Positions 53,662-63,211 of a stretch of DNA of 64,000 nt are shown here, piece by piece. Within the stretch, counting starts at the first letter, position 1. Every line of letters starts with the position of its first letter. The notes under the pieces were generated by a model. It worked only from the letters and a program-made list of their open reading frames with translations, did not search any database and had not been told where the DNA came from. Both the position numbers and the translations under genes were made by a program. Source of the DNA: Myroides profundi (GTDB lineage: Bacteria > Bacteroidota > Bacteroidia > Flavobacteriales > Flavobacteriaceae); the NCBI RefSeq assembly GCF_000833025.1, contig NZ_CP010817.1, positions 2,852,001-2,916,000 on the forward strand, read 5' to 3'.

Positions 53662-54207
53662 ATGAATACGACTTCTACTCAATTTGATCAAGTAATTGCG
53701 ATATGCAGAGATTTATATACCAAGAAAATGAAAGACTATGGATGCGCATGGAGAATCCTTAGAATGCCTTCATTGACTGATCAAATATTTATAAAAGCAC
53801 AACGCCTTAGAAGTATTCAAGAGAATGAGGTTAGAAAAGTAGATGAAGGAGAAATCCCTGAGTTCATTGGTATTATCAATTATTGTGTGATGGCACTTAT
53901 CAATTTAGAGATAGGAGTTGCGAATCAACCTGACTTATCTACTGAAGAAGCAATTGCTTTGTACGATAAAAAAGTAGCTGAGACAAAACAATTAATGGAA
54001 GATAAAAACCATGACTATGGAGAAGCTTGGCGTGATTTAAGAGTTAGTTCATTGACAGACCTTATCTTACAAAAACTATTGCGTGTAAAACAAATTGAAG
54101 ATAACAAAGGGAAAACTATTGTATCAGAAGGAATAGCTGCTAACTATCAAGATATGCTAAACTATTCTGTATTCGCATTGATACACTTAGACTTGCCAAA
54201 CCAATAA
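53662..54207 (+). CDS. DUF1599 domain protein (two tandem copies)
   Basis: 181 aa from the ATG at 53662; a TTG at 53632 lies in the promoter and is not used. Two homologous halves: CRDLYTKKMKDYGCAWRILR then SLTDQIFIKAQRLRSIQ, and KQLMEDKNHDYGEAWRDLR then SLTDLILQKLLRVKQIE. The (K/N)(M/H)DYG.AWR motif is the mark of DUF1599; these proteins resemble nucleotide-modifying families but their role is unknown. First gene of a five-gene operon ending in tpiA, an order kept in many Flavobacteriaceae. Confidence 0.88.
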   Translation: MNTTSTQFDQVIAICRDLYTKKMKDYGCAWRILRMPSLTDQIFIKAQRLRSIQENEVRKVDEGEIPEFIGIINYCVMALINLEIGVANQPDLSTEEAIALYDKKVAETKQLMEDKNHDYGEAWRDLRVSSLTDLILQKLLRVKQIEDNKGKTIVSEGIAANYQDMLNYSVFALIHLDLPNQ

Positions 54208-54235
54208 ATCACTGTTCTAATACAATCAAATAACT

Positions 54236-55336
54236 ATGAAAATAATTGCTCAATTATCTCGAATATTTGTAGGAATACTATTTATCCTTTCTGGATTAGT
54301 GAAACTAAATGACCCTATGGGGTTCTCATATAAGCTAGAAGAATACTTCTCTGAAGCTGTATTAAATATTCCTTTCCTAGCTCCTTATGCCGTAGGATTG
54401 GCAGTGACTCTTGTGATTGCTGAGGTACTATTAGGAGTTGCTCTATTAATAGGGTATATGCGAAAATTGACAATTCTTTTACTGTTCTTAATGATTGTAT
54501 TCTTCACATTCCTTACCTTCTACTCTGCATTCTTTAACAAAGTAACAGATTGTGGATGTTTTGGGGATGCTGTTCCATTAACACCTTGGGGATCTTTCAC
54601 AAAGGATATTATATTACTTATCTTGATTCTTATTATCATGAAATATAATCAAGTAATAAAACCTATCTTCTCTGGTAAGATTAACAATATTATAATGATT
54701 CTGTCTTCAGTACTATGTAGTTTTATGGGGTATTGGGTATTGAACCATTTACCTTTAAAAGACTTCAGAGTATATAAAGTAGGTACTGATATCGTAAAAG
54801 GAATGGAGATTCCTGAAGATGCTCCAAAAGCAGTCTATGAAATAACATTTTATTACGATGTAAATGGTGAAGAGCGCAAGTTCTCTGACAAAGAGTTAAC
54901 TAAATTACCCGAAGGTGCTAAATACCTTAGAAGAGAAGAGAAACTTATCTCTGAAGGATACCAACCTCCTATTCATGATTTGACTATGGATAGAGATGGT
55001 ATTGATCACCTATCTATGATGATGGCAGAACCTAAATTAGTAATGCTTATTTCTTATGACCTTACTAGAGCTGATGAAAAAGGGTTAGAAGCGATGAAAG
55101 ACTTTGCTAATAAAGCTATTGTTAAAGGATATGTAGTAGCGGGTATGACTGCTTCGAATCAAGACTTAATAGAATCTGTAGTTAGTAAATACAAACTTCC
55201 TTTTGACTACTATACATGTGATGGTACTACACTAAAAACGATAGAGCGTGGTAACCCAAGTATTGTAGTAATAGAAAATGGTGTTATTGTAGAGAAGAAA
55301 CATTGGAATGACAGAGAATCTGTAAACTTAAAATAA
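54236..55336 (+). CDS. DoxX/MauE-like membrane protein, BT_3928 family
   Basis: 366 aa. N-terminal DoxX-like bundle of four membrane segments (about 5-140) with LSGLVKLNDPMGFSYKLEEY and the conserved TDCGCFGDAVPLTPW cysteine motif, a fifth segment near 150-168, then a periplasmic domain of ~190 residues with thioredoxin-like pattern but no CxxC. BT_3928-type proteins are widespread in Bacteroidota and probably serve in disulphide or redox chemistry of the envelope. Placed 28 bp after the DUF1599 gene and three genes before a TlpA-type thioredoxin, which fits a redox role. Confidence 0.83.
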   Translation: MKIIAQLSRIFVGILFILSGLVKLNDPMGFSYKLEEYFSEAVLNIPFLAPYAVGLAVTLVIAEVLLGVALLIGYMRKLTILLLFLMIVFFTFLTFYSAFFNKVTDCGCFGDAVPLTPWGSFTKDIILLILILIIMKYNQVIKPIFSGKINNIIMILSSVLCSFMGYWVLNHLPLKDFRVYKVGTDIVKGMEIPEDAPKAVYEITFYYDVNGEERKFSDKELTKLPEGAKYLRREEKLISEGYQPPIHDLTMDRDGIDHLSMMMAEPKLVMLISYDLTRADEKGLEAMKDFANKAIVKGYVVAGMTASNQDLIESVVSKYKLPFDYYTCDGTTLKTIERGNPSIVVIENGVIVEKKHWNDRESVNLK

Positions 55337-55348
55337 GCCTACACGACC

Positions 55349-56425
55349 TTGTTAAGTTATTTTTTAAAGAAATTATTATACGCATTCTTCACCTTATTTG
55401 GTGTAGTTACTGTTGTCTTCTTTCTGTTTAATATCCTCCCTGGAGATCCGGCTAGAATGATGCTTGACCAAAATGAAAACTCAGAACAACTATTAGCTAT
55501 CAAAAAAAAGTATGGTTTTGATCAACCTAAAGGAAAGCAATATCTGCTTTACTTAAATGACTTATCTCCTATCTCTGTACATAGTAAAACAGAAGGAGAC
55601 TACAGTTTTAATACAGATCAGAAATACAATGGTACAGTCCTATTTAGCACAGGACAATACAACTTGATGTTGAAGACACCATACTTAAGAGAAAGCTTCC
55701 AAAAAAGCGGTAAGAAAGTAAGTTCCATATTAGGAGAAACCTTGCCAAACACTATTCTATTAGCAACATTAGCTATTAGCATTGCCCTGGGTATTGGTGT
55801 ACTACTAGGTGTTATTTCTGCTCTATTTAAAAACACGTGGCTAGACAAAACAATAGCTATTATAAGTACTTTTGGGATGAGTATCCCTTCGTTCTTCAGT
55901 GCTATTTTATTTGCTTGGATATTTGGGTATGTACTGCATAGTTATACTGGACTACCGATGATTGGAAGTCTCTATGAGGTTGATGACTTCGGAGAAGGAA
56001 GACATTTAGTGCTAAAGAATGCTATATTACCTTCTGTTGTACTTGGTATTAGACCTTTAGCTGTTGTAATTCAGTTAATGAGAAATACCCTATTAGAAGT
56101 ACTTAATCAAGATTATATACGCACAGCCAAGGCTAAGGGATTAAGCACTACACAGATTATCTATAAACACGCTTTAAAGAACTCCCTGAATCCTGTAGTT
56201 ACAGCATTATCAGGATGGTTTGCCTCAATGCTGGCAGGAGCAGTCTTTGTAGAATATATCTTTGGGTGGAATGGCCTAGGTAAAGAAATAGTAGATGCAC
56301 TGAATACACTAGACTTACCTGTGATTATGGGCGCAGTACTTATTATCTCTTCTTCTTTCGTAATCATTACTATTTTAGTAGATTTGATATATGCTTATTT
56401 AGACCCTAGAATCAAGTTAAATTAA
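55349..56425 (+). CDS. ABC transporter permease, DppB/OppB type
   Basis: 358 aa starting with TTG at 55349, 12 bp after the previous stop; the start MLSYFLKKLLYAFFTLFGVV matches the family's first membrane segment. Contains NILPGDPARMMLDQN at the family position, a ~75-residue insertion after the first segment, five further membrane segments and the EAA loop (EVLNQDYIRTAKAKGLS). Such permeases form the channel for peptides or nickel with an OppC-like partner, ATPases and binding protein; none of those is encoded here. Confidence 0.9.
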   Translation: MLSYFLKKLLYAFFTLFGVVTVVFFLFNILPGDPARMMLDQNENSEQLLAIKKKYGFDQPKGKQYLLYLNDLSPISVHSKTEGDYSFNTDQKYNGTVLFSTGQYNLMLKTPYLRESFQKSGKKVSSILGETLPNTILLATLAISIALGIGVLLGVISALFKNTWLDKTIAIISTFGMSIPSFFSAILFAWIFGYVLHSYTGLPMIGSLYEVDDFGEGRHLVLKNAILPSVVLGIRPLAVVIQLMRNTLLEVLNQDYIRTAKAKGLSTTQIIYKHALKNSLNPVVTALSGWFASMLAGAVFVEYIFGWNGLGKEIVDALNTLDLPVIMGAVLIISSSFVIITILVDLIYAYLDPRIKLN

Positions 56426-56449
56426 AACAATAAAACAGAAATAGAATCA

Positions 56450-57034
56450 ATGAAAAAAATATTCATAACATTAGCACTAGCTGCTGCAGTATTTACTTCT
56501 TGTAAAGAAAAAGCAGAAACAACTACAGAAGAAATCTCAACTACATTACAAGAGGAGACTTCTGCTACACCAGAAGTAGAACAAGTAAAAGATACAACTG
56601 CATTTGCTTCTAGAGCATTAGAACAAGACTTTGCTGAATTAGATGGGAAGTCAATTACACTTCAACAAATCCTTGATCAACAAAAAGGAAAAGCTATCCT
56701 TATAGATGTATGGGCTGCTTGGTGTCCTGATTGTATCAAAGCGGTTCCTACTATGAAAGAGATTAAAGCAGAGTTTACGAATGTAGCATTCGTTAATCTT
56801 TCTCTTGATAAAACAGAAGAATCTTGGAAAGAAGCAATTGAAAAATATGGTATTGAAGGACTTCACTACTACTCTAAAGAAGGAAAAGGAATGAAAGGAG
56901 ACTTTGGTAAATCACTAGATTTAAACTGGATTCCTCGCTATATCGTAGTAGATAAAGAAGGAAAAATAGCACTATACAATGCTACTGAAAAGAACTTCGA
57001 TCAAATAAAAGACTTACTTAAAAAAATTCAATAA
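56450..57034 (+). CDS. TlpA-like thioredoxin lipoprotein
   Basis: 194 aa. Lipoprotein signal (AAAVFTSC, then KEKAE), a Thr/Glu-rich linker (about 20-55), then a thioredoxin fold with active site WAAWCPDCIKAVPTM (CPDC) at about residue 90. The cis-Pro is in NWIPRYIVVD. It should act in the periplasm as a thiol reductant. Third gene of the redox-flavoured operon; it ends 1 bp before tpiA. Confidence 0.92.
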   Translation: MKKIFITLALAAAVFTSCKEKAETTTEEISTTLQEETSATPEVEQVKDTTAFASRALEQDFAELDGKSITLQQILDQQKGKAILIDVWAAWCPDCIKAVPTMKEIKAEFTNVAFVNLSLDKTEESWKEAIEKYGIEGLHYYSKEGKGMKGDFGKSLDLNWIPRYIVVDKEGKIALYNATEKNFDQIKDLLKKIQ

Positions 57035-57035
57035 T

Positions 57036-57791
57036 ATGAGACATTCAATCGTTGCTGGTAACTGGAAGATGCATAAGACATATTCTGAAACGCATACTCT
57101 ATTAGACGAGTTAATTGAAAAATTACCTTCAGGGAAAGAAGTTGAAGTAATTGTAGCTCCTACTTTTGTAAACCTTGCTAGTGCTGTAGCACATTTAGAA
57201 GGAACTAATGTACAAGTAGCTGCACAAAATATGCATCAAGCTGAAGGTGGAGCATTCACAGGTGAAATATCTGCTCAAATGCTTACTAGCATTGGTGTAG
57301 AGACTGTAATCATTGGACACTCTGAAAGAAGACATTACTTTAATGAAACTGATGCTGTACTAGCTGATAAAGTAAATACTGCATTACGTCATAATATGCG
57401 TGTTATCTACTGTATAGGAGAAGAACTAAAAGATAGAGAAAGCAAACAGTTCTTAAACGTTATCTTTAACCAATTAAGAGACGGATTATTCCACCTTACT
57501 AAAGAGCAGTGGAGCAATATCGTTATTGCTTATGAACCTGTTTGGGCTATTGGTACGGGAATGACAGCTACTCCAGAGCAAGCACAAGAAATACATGCTT
57601 TTATCCGTCAAGAAATTGATAGAAAGTATGATAAATCTGTTGCGGAGAATACTTCTATTCTTTATGGAGGAAGTGTTAAACCTAGCAATGCTCAAGAAAT
57701 CTTCTCTAAACCTGATGTAGACGGTGGTCTTATCGGTGGAGCTGCTCTTGTAGCTGATGACTTTGTCGCTATCGTAAATGCTGCTAATTAA
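57036..57791 (+). CDS. tpiA: Triosephosphate isomerase
   Basis: 251 aa, typical length. AGNWKMHKT with the substrate-binding Asn/Lys, the catalytic histidine in IIGHSERRHYF, the catalytic glutamate in AYEPVWAIGTG, and the phosphate loop LYGGSVKPSN. It interconverts dihydroxyacetone phosphate and glyceraldehyde 3-phosphate in glycolysis. Last gene of the operon, followed by the terminator at 57812. Confidence 0.97.
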   Translation: MRHSIVAGNWKMHKTYSETHTLLDELIEKLPSGKEVEVIVAPTFVNLASAVAHLEGTNVQVAAQNMHQAEGGAFTGEISAQMLTSIGVETVIIGHSERRHYFNETDAVLADKVNTALRHNMRVIYCIGEELKDRESKQFLNVIFNQLRDGLFHLTKEQWSNIVIAYEPVWAIGTGMTATPEQAQEIHAFIRQEIDRKYDKSVAENTSILYGGSVKPSNAQEIFSKPDVDGGLIGGAALVADDFVAIVNAAN

Positions 57792-57811
57792 TAGCACTCT
57801 ATAATATTCTT

Positions 57812-57848
57812 AAAGGGCATAAACTAGTACTAGTTTATGCCCTTTTTT
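57812..57848 (+). terminator. Intrinsic terminator of the tpiA operon
   Basis: A 34-bp perfect palindrome at 57812-57845 (AAAGGGCATAAACTAG and its complement) leading into a T run to 57848; 20 bp after the tpiA stop. Confidence 0.93.
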
Positions 57849-57936
57849 CATTAGAGAACTTGTGCATATTGCCTTATTTCACACCTCTTTACGAAAGTAT
57901 TTACACTCTATTTAAATAGGTTCTAAATAATTATAG

Positions 57937-57944
57937 TATATTTG
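57937..57944 (+). promoter_or_regulatory. -7 box of the AraC-family gene
   Basis: TATATTTG matches TAnnTTTG, 22 bp before the ATG at 57967; -33 is only TTTA (57911-57914). Confidence 0.6.
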
Positions 57945-57966
57945 TGGTCTATTAAATAACAATATA

Positions 57967-58824
57967 ATGACTCAAACTAATGATATTATCACATATAGCC
58001 AGTCTCCTAAAGCCTTAGGTGGTATTTATGTAAAAGATCATACGCATATAGAGCATAAAAAGTCTATTATTAACCACACCCATAGAGATGATTACTATGT
58101 GATTTCTATTGTAACTAATGGAGAGATGAGAATGGACTGTGAAATGGAGACATTCACTGCTTTACGCAATAACATACTTATTGTCAAACCTTATCAAATA
58201 CACAATGTTAGATATATTAGCGATGACTTCACTGGCTATCTTTTAGGTATACAAGAGTATAGAATACCTAATGATATCAATGACTTGTTATACACTCTAC
58301 CAGAGAGTCAACAACTTCTAAACATAGATGAAGAGGAGATGCAAATGCTTGCTACTACTTTTGAATTAATGAAGAAGCACACGGCTACAGATAGCCAACA
58401 TAAGATGCAGATCATTAATGGGTTATTCTCCACTGCACTATATAGTATTTGTTCTCAAACAACACATAACTTGCAAAGCAAAGAGTTAGGGACTCAGTCA
58501 CAACCAACAGTGATTACAAGCAACTTTAAACGCCTAATCACACACCAGACACATCTGAACCTACCTTCTTATTTTGCTAATGAATTAAGTATTACAACAG
58601 CACATCTAAATGACTGTGTAAAGAAAACCACAGGACAAACAGTTAGCTATTGGTTAAAGAAATCAATACTAGATGAAGCGAAACGCTTACTGTATTACAC
58701 CAACAAACCTGTTAAAGAAATTGCCTTTAACCTAGGCTTTGAAGACCATACGTACTTTTCTCGTATGTTTAAAAAACTAACCTACCAGACTCCTCTACAA
58801 TTTAGAGATACTGTAAGAGCTTAA
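57967..58824 (+). CDS. AraC-family transcriptional regulator
   Basis: 285 aa. N-terminal cupin-like ligand domain (about 1-155: HRDDYYVISIVTNGEMRMDC, LIVKPYQIHNVRYI) and a C-terminal double helix-turn-helix (about 185-285: ANELSITTAHLNDCVKKTTG and KPVKEIAFNLGFEDHTYFSR, MFKKLTYQTPLQFR). Such regulators usually activate a nearby gene; the flavoprotein gene at 59027 on the same strand is the likely target. Confidence 0.93.
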   Translation: MTQTNDIITYSQSPKALGGIYVKDHTHIEHKKSIINHTHRDDYYVISIVTNGEMRMDCEMETFTALRNNILIVKPYQIHNVRYISDDFTGYLLGIQEYRIPNDINDLLYTLPESQQLLNIDEEEMQMLATTFELMKKHTATDSQHKMQIINGLFSTALYSICSQTTHNLQSKELGTQSQPTVITSNFKRLITHQTHLNLPSYFANELSITTAHLNDCVKKTTGQTVSYWLKKSILDEAKRLLYYTNKPVKEIAFNLGFEDHTYFSRMFKKLTYQTPLQFRDTVRA

Positions 58825-58853
58825 TTCTATACTGTGAATTAAGCTCTTTTTTT
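58816..58853 (+). terminator. Intrinsic terminator of the AraC-family gene
   Basis: AGAGCTTAATTC (58816-58827, spanning the stop codon) pairs perfectly with GAATTAAGCTCT (58836-58847), 8-nt loop, then a T tract. Confidence 0.9.
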
Positions 58854-59026
58854 ATAAGGAAAAAGAGAACATAAAACAGGGAGCAGTCAACTAAATTTAG
58901 AGATGTACATAACTCCTAATTCTTAATTCTACACTTTCCCCTCTTTTATCCAATCTTCTCCTATTTTAGTTTTACATCCTATTCCTTCTTTTTAATGAAT
59001 TTTGCTTAAAACTAAAAGAGAAGAAA

Positions 59027-59755
59027 ATGCCAAAGATTCCAAAACTAATAGGTACAATAGTAAAGACTGCATGGAGTAAGATGTTTGTTACTGTAGTAGT
59101 TACACAAAAAGAACAGCTAGCTAATGGCTTATTGAGAATACGTTTTGAAGCTGACCTTTCTAATTCTAAATATGAAATAGGACAAGCCATATTAATGCAA
59201 ATATCAGACACAGAATATCGCAATTACACTCCTAGCATTTTTAATAAAGAAGAAGGGTACTTTGATGTAATATTTCATCAAAAAGCGAAAGGCCCTGGCA
59301 CTACTTTTTTCAAGAATATAACAGTAGGTACTGAACTCACTTCTAGTTTACCTAGAGGTCTAAATATCTATGATGAGAACACCTATTACCATTTCTTCTA
59401 TGGAGACGATACTTGTATTGGCTTCTGTCAGGCATTACAAGAAGAAATGAAAAAGAATAACCATAAACTAGAAGGTCTACTTGAGTTAAGTGATCATTCT
59501 ATCCCTTATGCCAATGACCATCTACCTCATATGGAATATATTGAGAAATCAGATGATAAAGAAGTATACCCTGCAGTAGATTATTTAGAATCTATAGATA
59601 CTTACCGTTGGAATAAACTAGTTCATGGGCAATTCTACCTAATGGGTAATGGAAAGAGTATTCAGAAGTTTAGAAAGGCACTACGAGCAAAAGGAGTCTC
59701 TTCTAACAATATCATTACACAGCCTTTCTGGATAGAAGGAAAAATAGGCTTATAA
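59027..59755 (+). CDS. Siderophore-interacting-type FAD-binding oxidoreductase
   Basis: 242 aa. N-terminal FAD-binding beta barrel with the flavin motif YRNYTPS (RxYT-like) at about residue 65 and FHQKAKGPGTTFF phosphate contact, then an NAD(P)H-binding-like half (HFFYGDDTCIGFCQAL, FYLMGNGKSIQKFRKALRAK). Matches the siderophore-interacting protein (ViuB-like) family, which reduces ferric siderophores in the cytoplasm. The AraC-type gene before it may regulate it by iron or siderophore, which is inference. Confidence 0.82.
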   Translation: MPKIPKLIGTIVKTAWSKMFVTVVVTQKEQLANGLLRIRFEADLSNSKYEIGQAILMQISDTEYRNYTPSIFNKEEGYFDVIFHQKAKGPGTTFFKNITVGTELTSSLPRGLNIYDENTYYHFFYGDDTCIGFCQALQEEMKKNNHKLEGLLELSDHSIPYANDHLPHMEYIEKSDDKEVYPAVDYLESIDTYRWNKLVHGQFYLMGNGKSIQKFRKALRAKGVSSNNIITQPFWIEGKIGL

Positions 59756-59802
59756 AATAGCAAACTTAACTAACTCAATAAACAACCGCTACGGAGAATA
59801 AA

Positions 59803-60435
59803 TCAGATTAACTTATTCTCTGTAGCTATTTTTACAAGTTCAAACATATTCTTTGCTTTAAATTTCTGTAGTAGATTTCGCCTATGCGTCTCCACAGTAA
59901 TTATCGAAATAAACAGTTTATCCGCTATTTCTGCAGAAGTCAATCCATTAGATATAGCTTGTAGTACCTGCTGTTCTCTTTTAGTCAGTCGAGGCAATTC
60001 TACAGGATTAGATAATTGAGTCAACATAATCTCTTGTACTTTCTTACTCAATGCTAACTCTCCATTAATAGCTCTTTCTACACATTCGACTATTTCTTTA
60101 GCGTCAGCATTCTTCAGAATATATCCATTACCTCCATTCTCTAAAAATCGAAAGATAATACTTCTCTCTTCCTGATTGCTTATTCCTATAATAACAATAT
60201 TAGGGGATTTCTGTTTAATCACCTTACAGAAATCTAATCCACTGCCATCGTTGAGTACTATATCTAGTAATACCACATCTACTTTATTCTTCTGTACAAA
60301 ATCTACTATTGCTTCTCCACTACTGAAAAAGAATAATTGATATTTCTCATCTACTTGGAACAATGATTTTAAGCCTTCTAATATCATTGGATGATCATCT
60401 ACTATCGCTAACGTGATTATATCCTTATTACACAT
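59803..60435 (-). CDS. NarL/LuxR-family response regulator
   Basis: 210 aa. Receiver domain (about 1-125) with DDHPMI acidic pair, phospho-acceptor Asp in DVVLLDIVLNDGSG near residue 57 and conserved Lys in ILKNADAKE; LuxR-type helix-turn-helix (about 145-205: LTKREQQVLQAISNGLTSAE, IADKLFISIITVETHRRNLL). It overlaps the kinase gene by 8 bp, so the two form a coupled pair. Confidence 0.94.
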   Translation of the reverse strand: MCNKDIITLAIVDDHPMILEGLKSLFQVDEKYQLFFFSSGEAIVDFVQKNKVDVVLLDIVLNDGSGLDFCKVIKQKSPNIVIIGISNQEERSIIFRFLENGGNGYILKNADAKEIVECVERAINGELALSKKVQEIMLTQLSNPVELPRLTKREQQVLQAISNGLTSAEIADKLFISIITVETHRRNLLQKFKAKNMFELVKIATENKLI

Positions 60436-62389
60436 TACATTCTACATTTATCGTTGTTCCTTGTCCTTTTTGAGAGTCTATACTTAATGTTCCATTAATT
60501 AACTGTACTCTGCTTTCCATATTTTTAATCCCTAATCCATATACTACCTTGGTAGTGTCAAATCCTACTCCATCATCCTCTATTGTCAGAGTCAATAAGT
60601 CTTCGTTTTGACTAATCTGTACAATCACATTATCTGCTTGAGCATATTTAATTATATTACTTAATCCTTCCTGTGCTATGCGATACAAAACTAATTGTGT
60701 CTGAAAAGGAATAGTGGTACTGATAGTAAATGCTTCGAACTGAATACTCATTTTTTCATACGTCATAGATTCACACAATTCTTTTAAAGCAATTTCTAAT
60801 CCTAAATTCTTTAGTGTCTCAGGCATTAGGTTTCTAGATATCCTCCTCATTTCTATGATAGACTTATCTATTTTAGCTAATAGTCCACTAGACTCACTTG
60901 TCTCTGTAGAAGAAATAGACATCCTTATATTCGCTAACATTCCTCCCATGCTATCGTGTAGATCTTGAGCAATGCGTTGTCTTTCTTGTTCTTCCCCTTT
61001 TAATACAGCCTGAGAAGCTTCGTATTTTCGCTTATTCTCTAAGTTTATCAAATCTTGTTGATGGCTTATGCTGATCTGTTGATTTAGCTTTTGTTGATTT
61101 TTATAATTTCGAAAAGCTAATATGGCTATGATTACACTTAGTACTAGCCCTATTACTAAAAACAACATACGCATATTTCTATTTTTAGCAATCAAAGCAT
61201 CTTCCTTCTTTTCTTGTATTAATTGGTTAATTGTCTGCTCCTTATCATGAGTATCGTGTATAATCTCTAATTCGTTCATCTTTTCCAACAGCTTTTGTTG
61301 TTGAAGGCTATCTCCTAATACACTTGATTTTTTCATCCATTGATAAGCTTCTTTATAATCGCCTAACACCTCATTAACGGCTGCTAACTGCGTAAAAGTT
61401 ATTTTGCGATTAACAGCTTCTTTACTCAAGATATTATCCTTTAAGATCTGCTCTAAGATAAGTTTAGCTCCCTCGTAATCACTCTGCATCAAATACACAT
61501 TATAAACGCGGAAATAAAGCATTTGAGTAAGCTTAGGTTGCTTCATTTGCTTAGAGAGTTCTATTCCTTTATTTAAACTCACTAGAGCAGGTTTATATTC
61601 CTGTCTAGTGGTGTGATACATTGCTAATTGATAATAATAATTGGGATACTGTCTCGAATTAGGGTATTGTTCTAACAGTTGAGTAGCTTTATCTAAATAG
61701 ATCTTAGCTGCAGTGCTATTAGCCTGATAACAATAATTACTCACTAAATTAAAATAAGTAATCAAGTGAATAGTTCCCTCTTCAGGCAATTCTTTTAATA
61801 CCTCTAAAGCTTTAAAGTGGTACTCTTCTGCTTTATCAAATTGTCCCACTGACATAAAGGTCAACCCTACTTGCGTATTAGCATAAGCTAAATATAACTT
61901 ATTTCCTGCCTTTTCACTTAATGGAATACACTTCTCTGTCAGCATTTTTAGTAAGACTTCATACCCTTTATCCTCTACTTGCACATATGCGTAGTTATAC
62001 CAACTTCGAATTAAAACATCTACATTTTCCTTATCCTCCTTCAGCTCTTTAATCGCCTCTTCATAATATTGTTTCGCTTTGCTTTTACTCCCTTGATTAG
62101 TCTCATAAATCCCTTGATAATACGCTATCACGCCTTTAGATAACAAATGCTTATGAGGCGAAGACAATACCTTAGTCAGCGCTTCCTTACTGTTCACACT
62201 ATCTGTAGGAGCATAAAACTCTGCTAAAAGCAAATAATGCTCTAAACGATTTTTTTCACTCTTACTAGTCTTGATTTGTTCATTTATTTCTCTGAAGTAA
62301 CCTTCTTCATCTAAAGGTAATAGCTGCTGACCATAACTAAAAGAAATGAATAAAGTAAAGGAAACAAGTAGATAAAGATTTTTCAACAT
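60428..62389 (-). CDS. TPR-containing sensor histidine kinase (HisKA_3 type)
   Basis: 653 aa from the ATG at 62389, which places a clean signal peptide first (MLKNLYLLVSFTLFISFSYG); an ATG at 62431 would add 14 residues that do not look like a signal. Periplasmic TPR repeats (about 20-370), one membrane segment (about 405-425, MLFLVIGLVLSVIIAILAF), a coiled coil, the dimerisation/phospho-acceptor motif ERQRIAQDLHDSMGGM and an HATPase with DDGVGFD and YGLGIKNMESRV. This is the NarX/DesK-like class that pairs with NarL-type regulators, here the overlapping gene. The signal sensed is unknown. Confidence 0.92.
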   Translation of the reverse strand: MLKNLYLLVSFTLFISFSYGQQLLPLDEEGYFREINEQIKTSKSEKNRLEHYLLLAEFYAPTDSVNSKEALTKVLSSPHKHLLSKGVIAYYQGIYETNQGSKSKAKQYYEEAIKELKEDKENVDVLIRSWYNYAYVQVEDKGYEVLLKMLTEKCIPLSEKAGNKLYLAYANTQVGLTFMSVGQFDKAEEYHFKALEVLKELPEEGTIHLITYFNLVSNYCYQANSTAAKIYLDKATQLLEQYPNSRQYPNYYYQLAMYHTTRQEYKPALVSLNKGIELSKQMKQPKLTQMLYFRVYNVYLMQSDYEGAKLILEQILKDNILSKEAVNRKITFTQLAAVNEVLGDYKEAYQWMKKSSVLGDSLQQQKLLEKMNELEIIHDTHDKEQTINQLIQEKKEDALIAKNRNMRMLFLVIGLVLSVIIAILAFRNYKNQQKLNQQISISHQQDLINLENKRKYEASQAVLKGEEQERQRIAQDLHDSMGGMLANIRMSISSTETSESSGLLAKIDKSIIEMRRISRNLMPETLKNLGLEIALKELCESMTYEKMSIQFEAFTISTTIPFQTQLVLYRIAQEGLSNIIKYAQADNVIVQISQNEDLLTLTIEDDGVGFDTTKVVYGLGIKNMESRVQLINGTLSIDSQKGQGTTINVECNV

Positions 62390-62554
62390 AGAATCATGTA
62401 TTAAAGTACAAATATCACAATAAAAACACATTCATCATTTACTATTCAAAAATTAATGGTAAACCATTAGAAACAGATTCATGGTATTCTGTGATTGTCA
62501 TAAAAAGCCAATCTACTGATATTTGTAACTCACATATAAAACAAAACAAAAAAC

Positions 62555-63031
62555 ATGAAAAACTCAAAATTAAAAACTGCTTTTTTAAGTGTATTAGCCG
62601 TTTTAACATTAGGCTTAGCTACTACAGCTTGTAGTAGTGATGATAATAGCACTGACAGTCCAGCTTTAGAAAAGAATACTTACAAAGTCACAGTATCCTT
62701 AACTAATGTTGGTGAGAATGATTTTGTTTCTCTAACTTATGCAGGAGGAACACTTAGCGGAAAGACAGATGTATGGAAAGTAAACGGTAAAGTTAGAACA
62801 GGTGAGTCTGCTATTAGTCTAGCGAAGAACGACTTCGGTGCTGGTACTAAAACGTATGTAATCGAAACTACTGAGCCTATCAACGCTTTTGCTAATAGTG
62901 TACAAATTATTAACTATGGAGAGAGTTTACCAATCAACTATAAAATAGAAAAAGGAGGAAAAGTATTGGTTAATGAAGAACTAACTTTATCAGGAGATGG
63001 TAAAGACTTCTCTAAACAATACGCTTTCTAA
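62555..63031 (+). CDS. Lipoprotein of unknown function
   Basis: 158 aa. Lipoprotein signal peptide (LAVLTLGLATTAC lipobox, then SSDDNSTD, the acidic tail typical of Bacteroidota surface-exposed lipoproteins). The rest is beta-rich (YKVTVSLTNVGENDFVSLTY) with no family I can name. Divergent from the kinase/regulator pair and a possible target of it. Confidence 0.75.
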   Translation: MKNSKLKTAFLSVLAVLTLGLATTACSSDDNSTDSPALEKNTYKVTVSLTNVGENDFVSLTYAGGTLSGKTDVWKVNGKVRTGESAISLAKNDFGAGTKTYVIETTEPINAFANSVQIINYGESLPINYKIEKGGKVLVNEELTLSGDGKDFSKQYAF

Positions 63032-63123
63032 CACATTCTTATTACTTTCTCAAGTATTGTTTAGTTACTAGAACATCTTTATTATTAGTTGTCTAAGATG
63101 TTTACATGAGATGTTTGTTAACG

Positions 63124-63165
63124 ATTACCCACTATAAGTGTTAGTACCTATAGTGGGTAATTTTA
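63124..63165 (+). terminator. Terminator of the lipoprotein gene
   Basis: ATTACCCACTATA (63124-63136) pairs perfectly with TATAGTGGGTAAT (63149-63161), 12-nt loop, followed by a short T run. About 90 bp after the stop. Confidence 0.7.
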
Positions 63166-63211
63166 TGTTTAAAAAGGTACTATATACTAATAAATCAACC
63201 CCACAATTCCT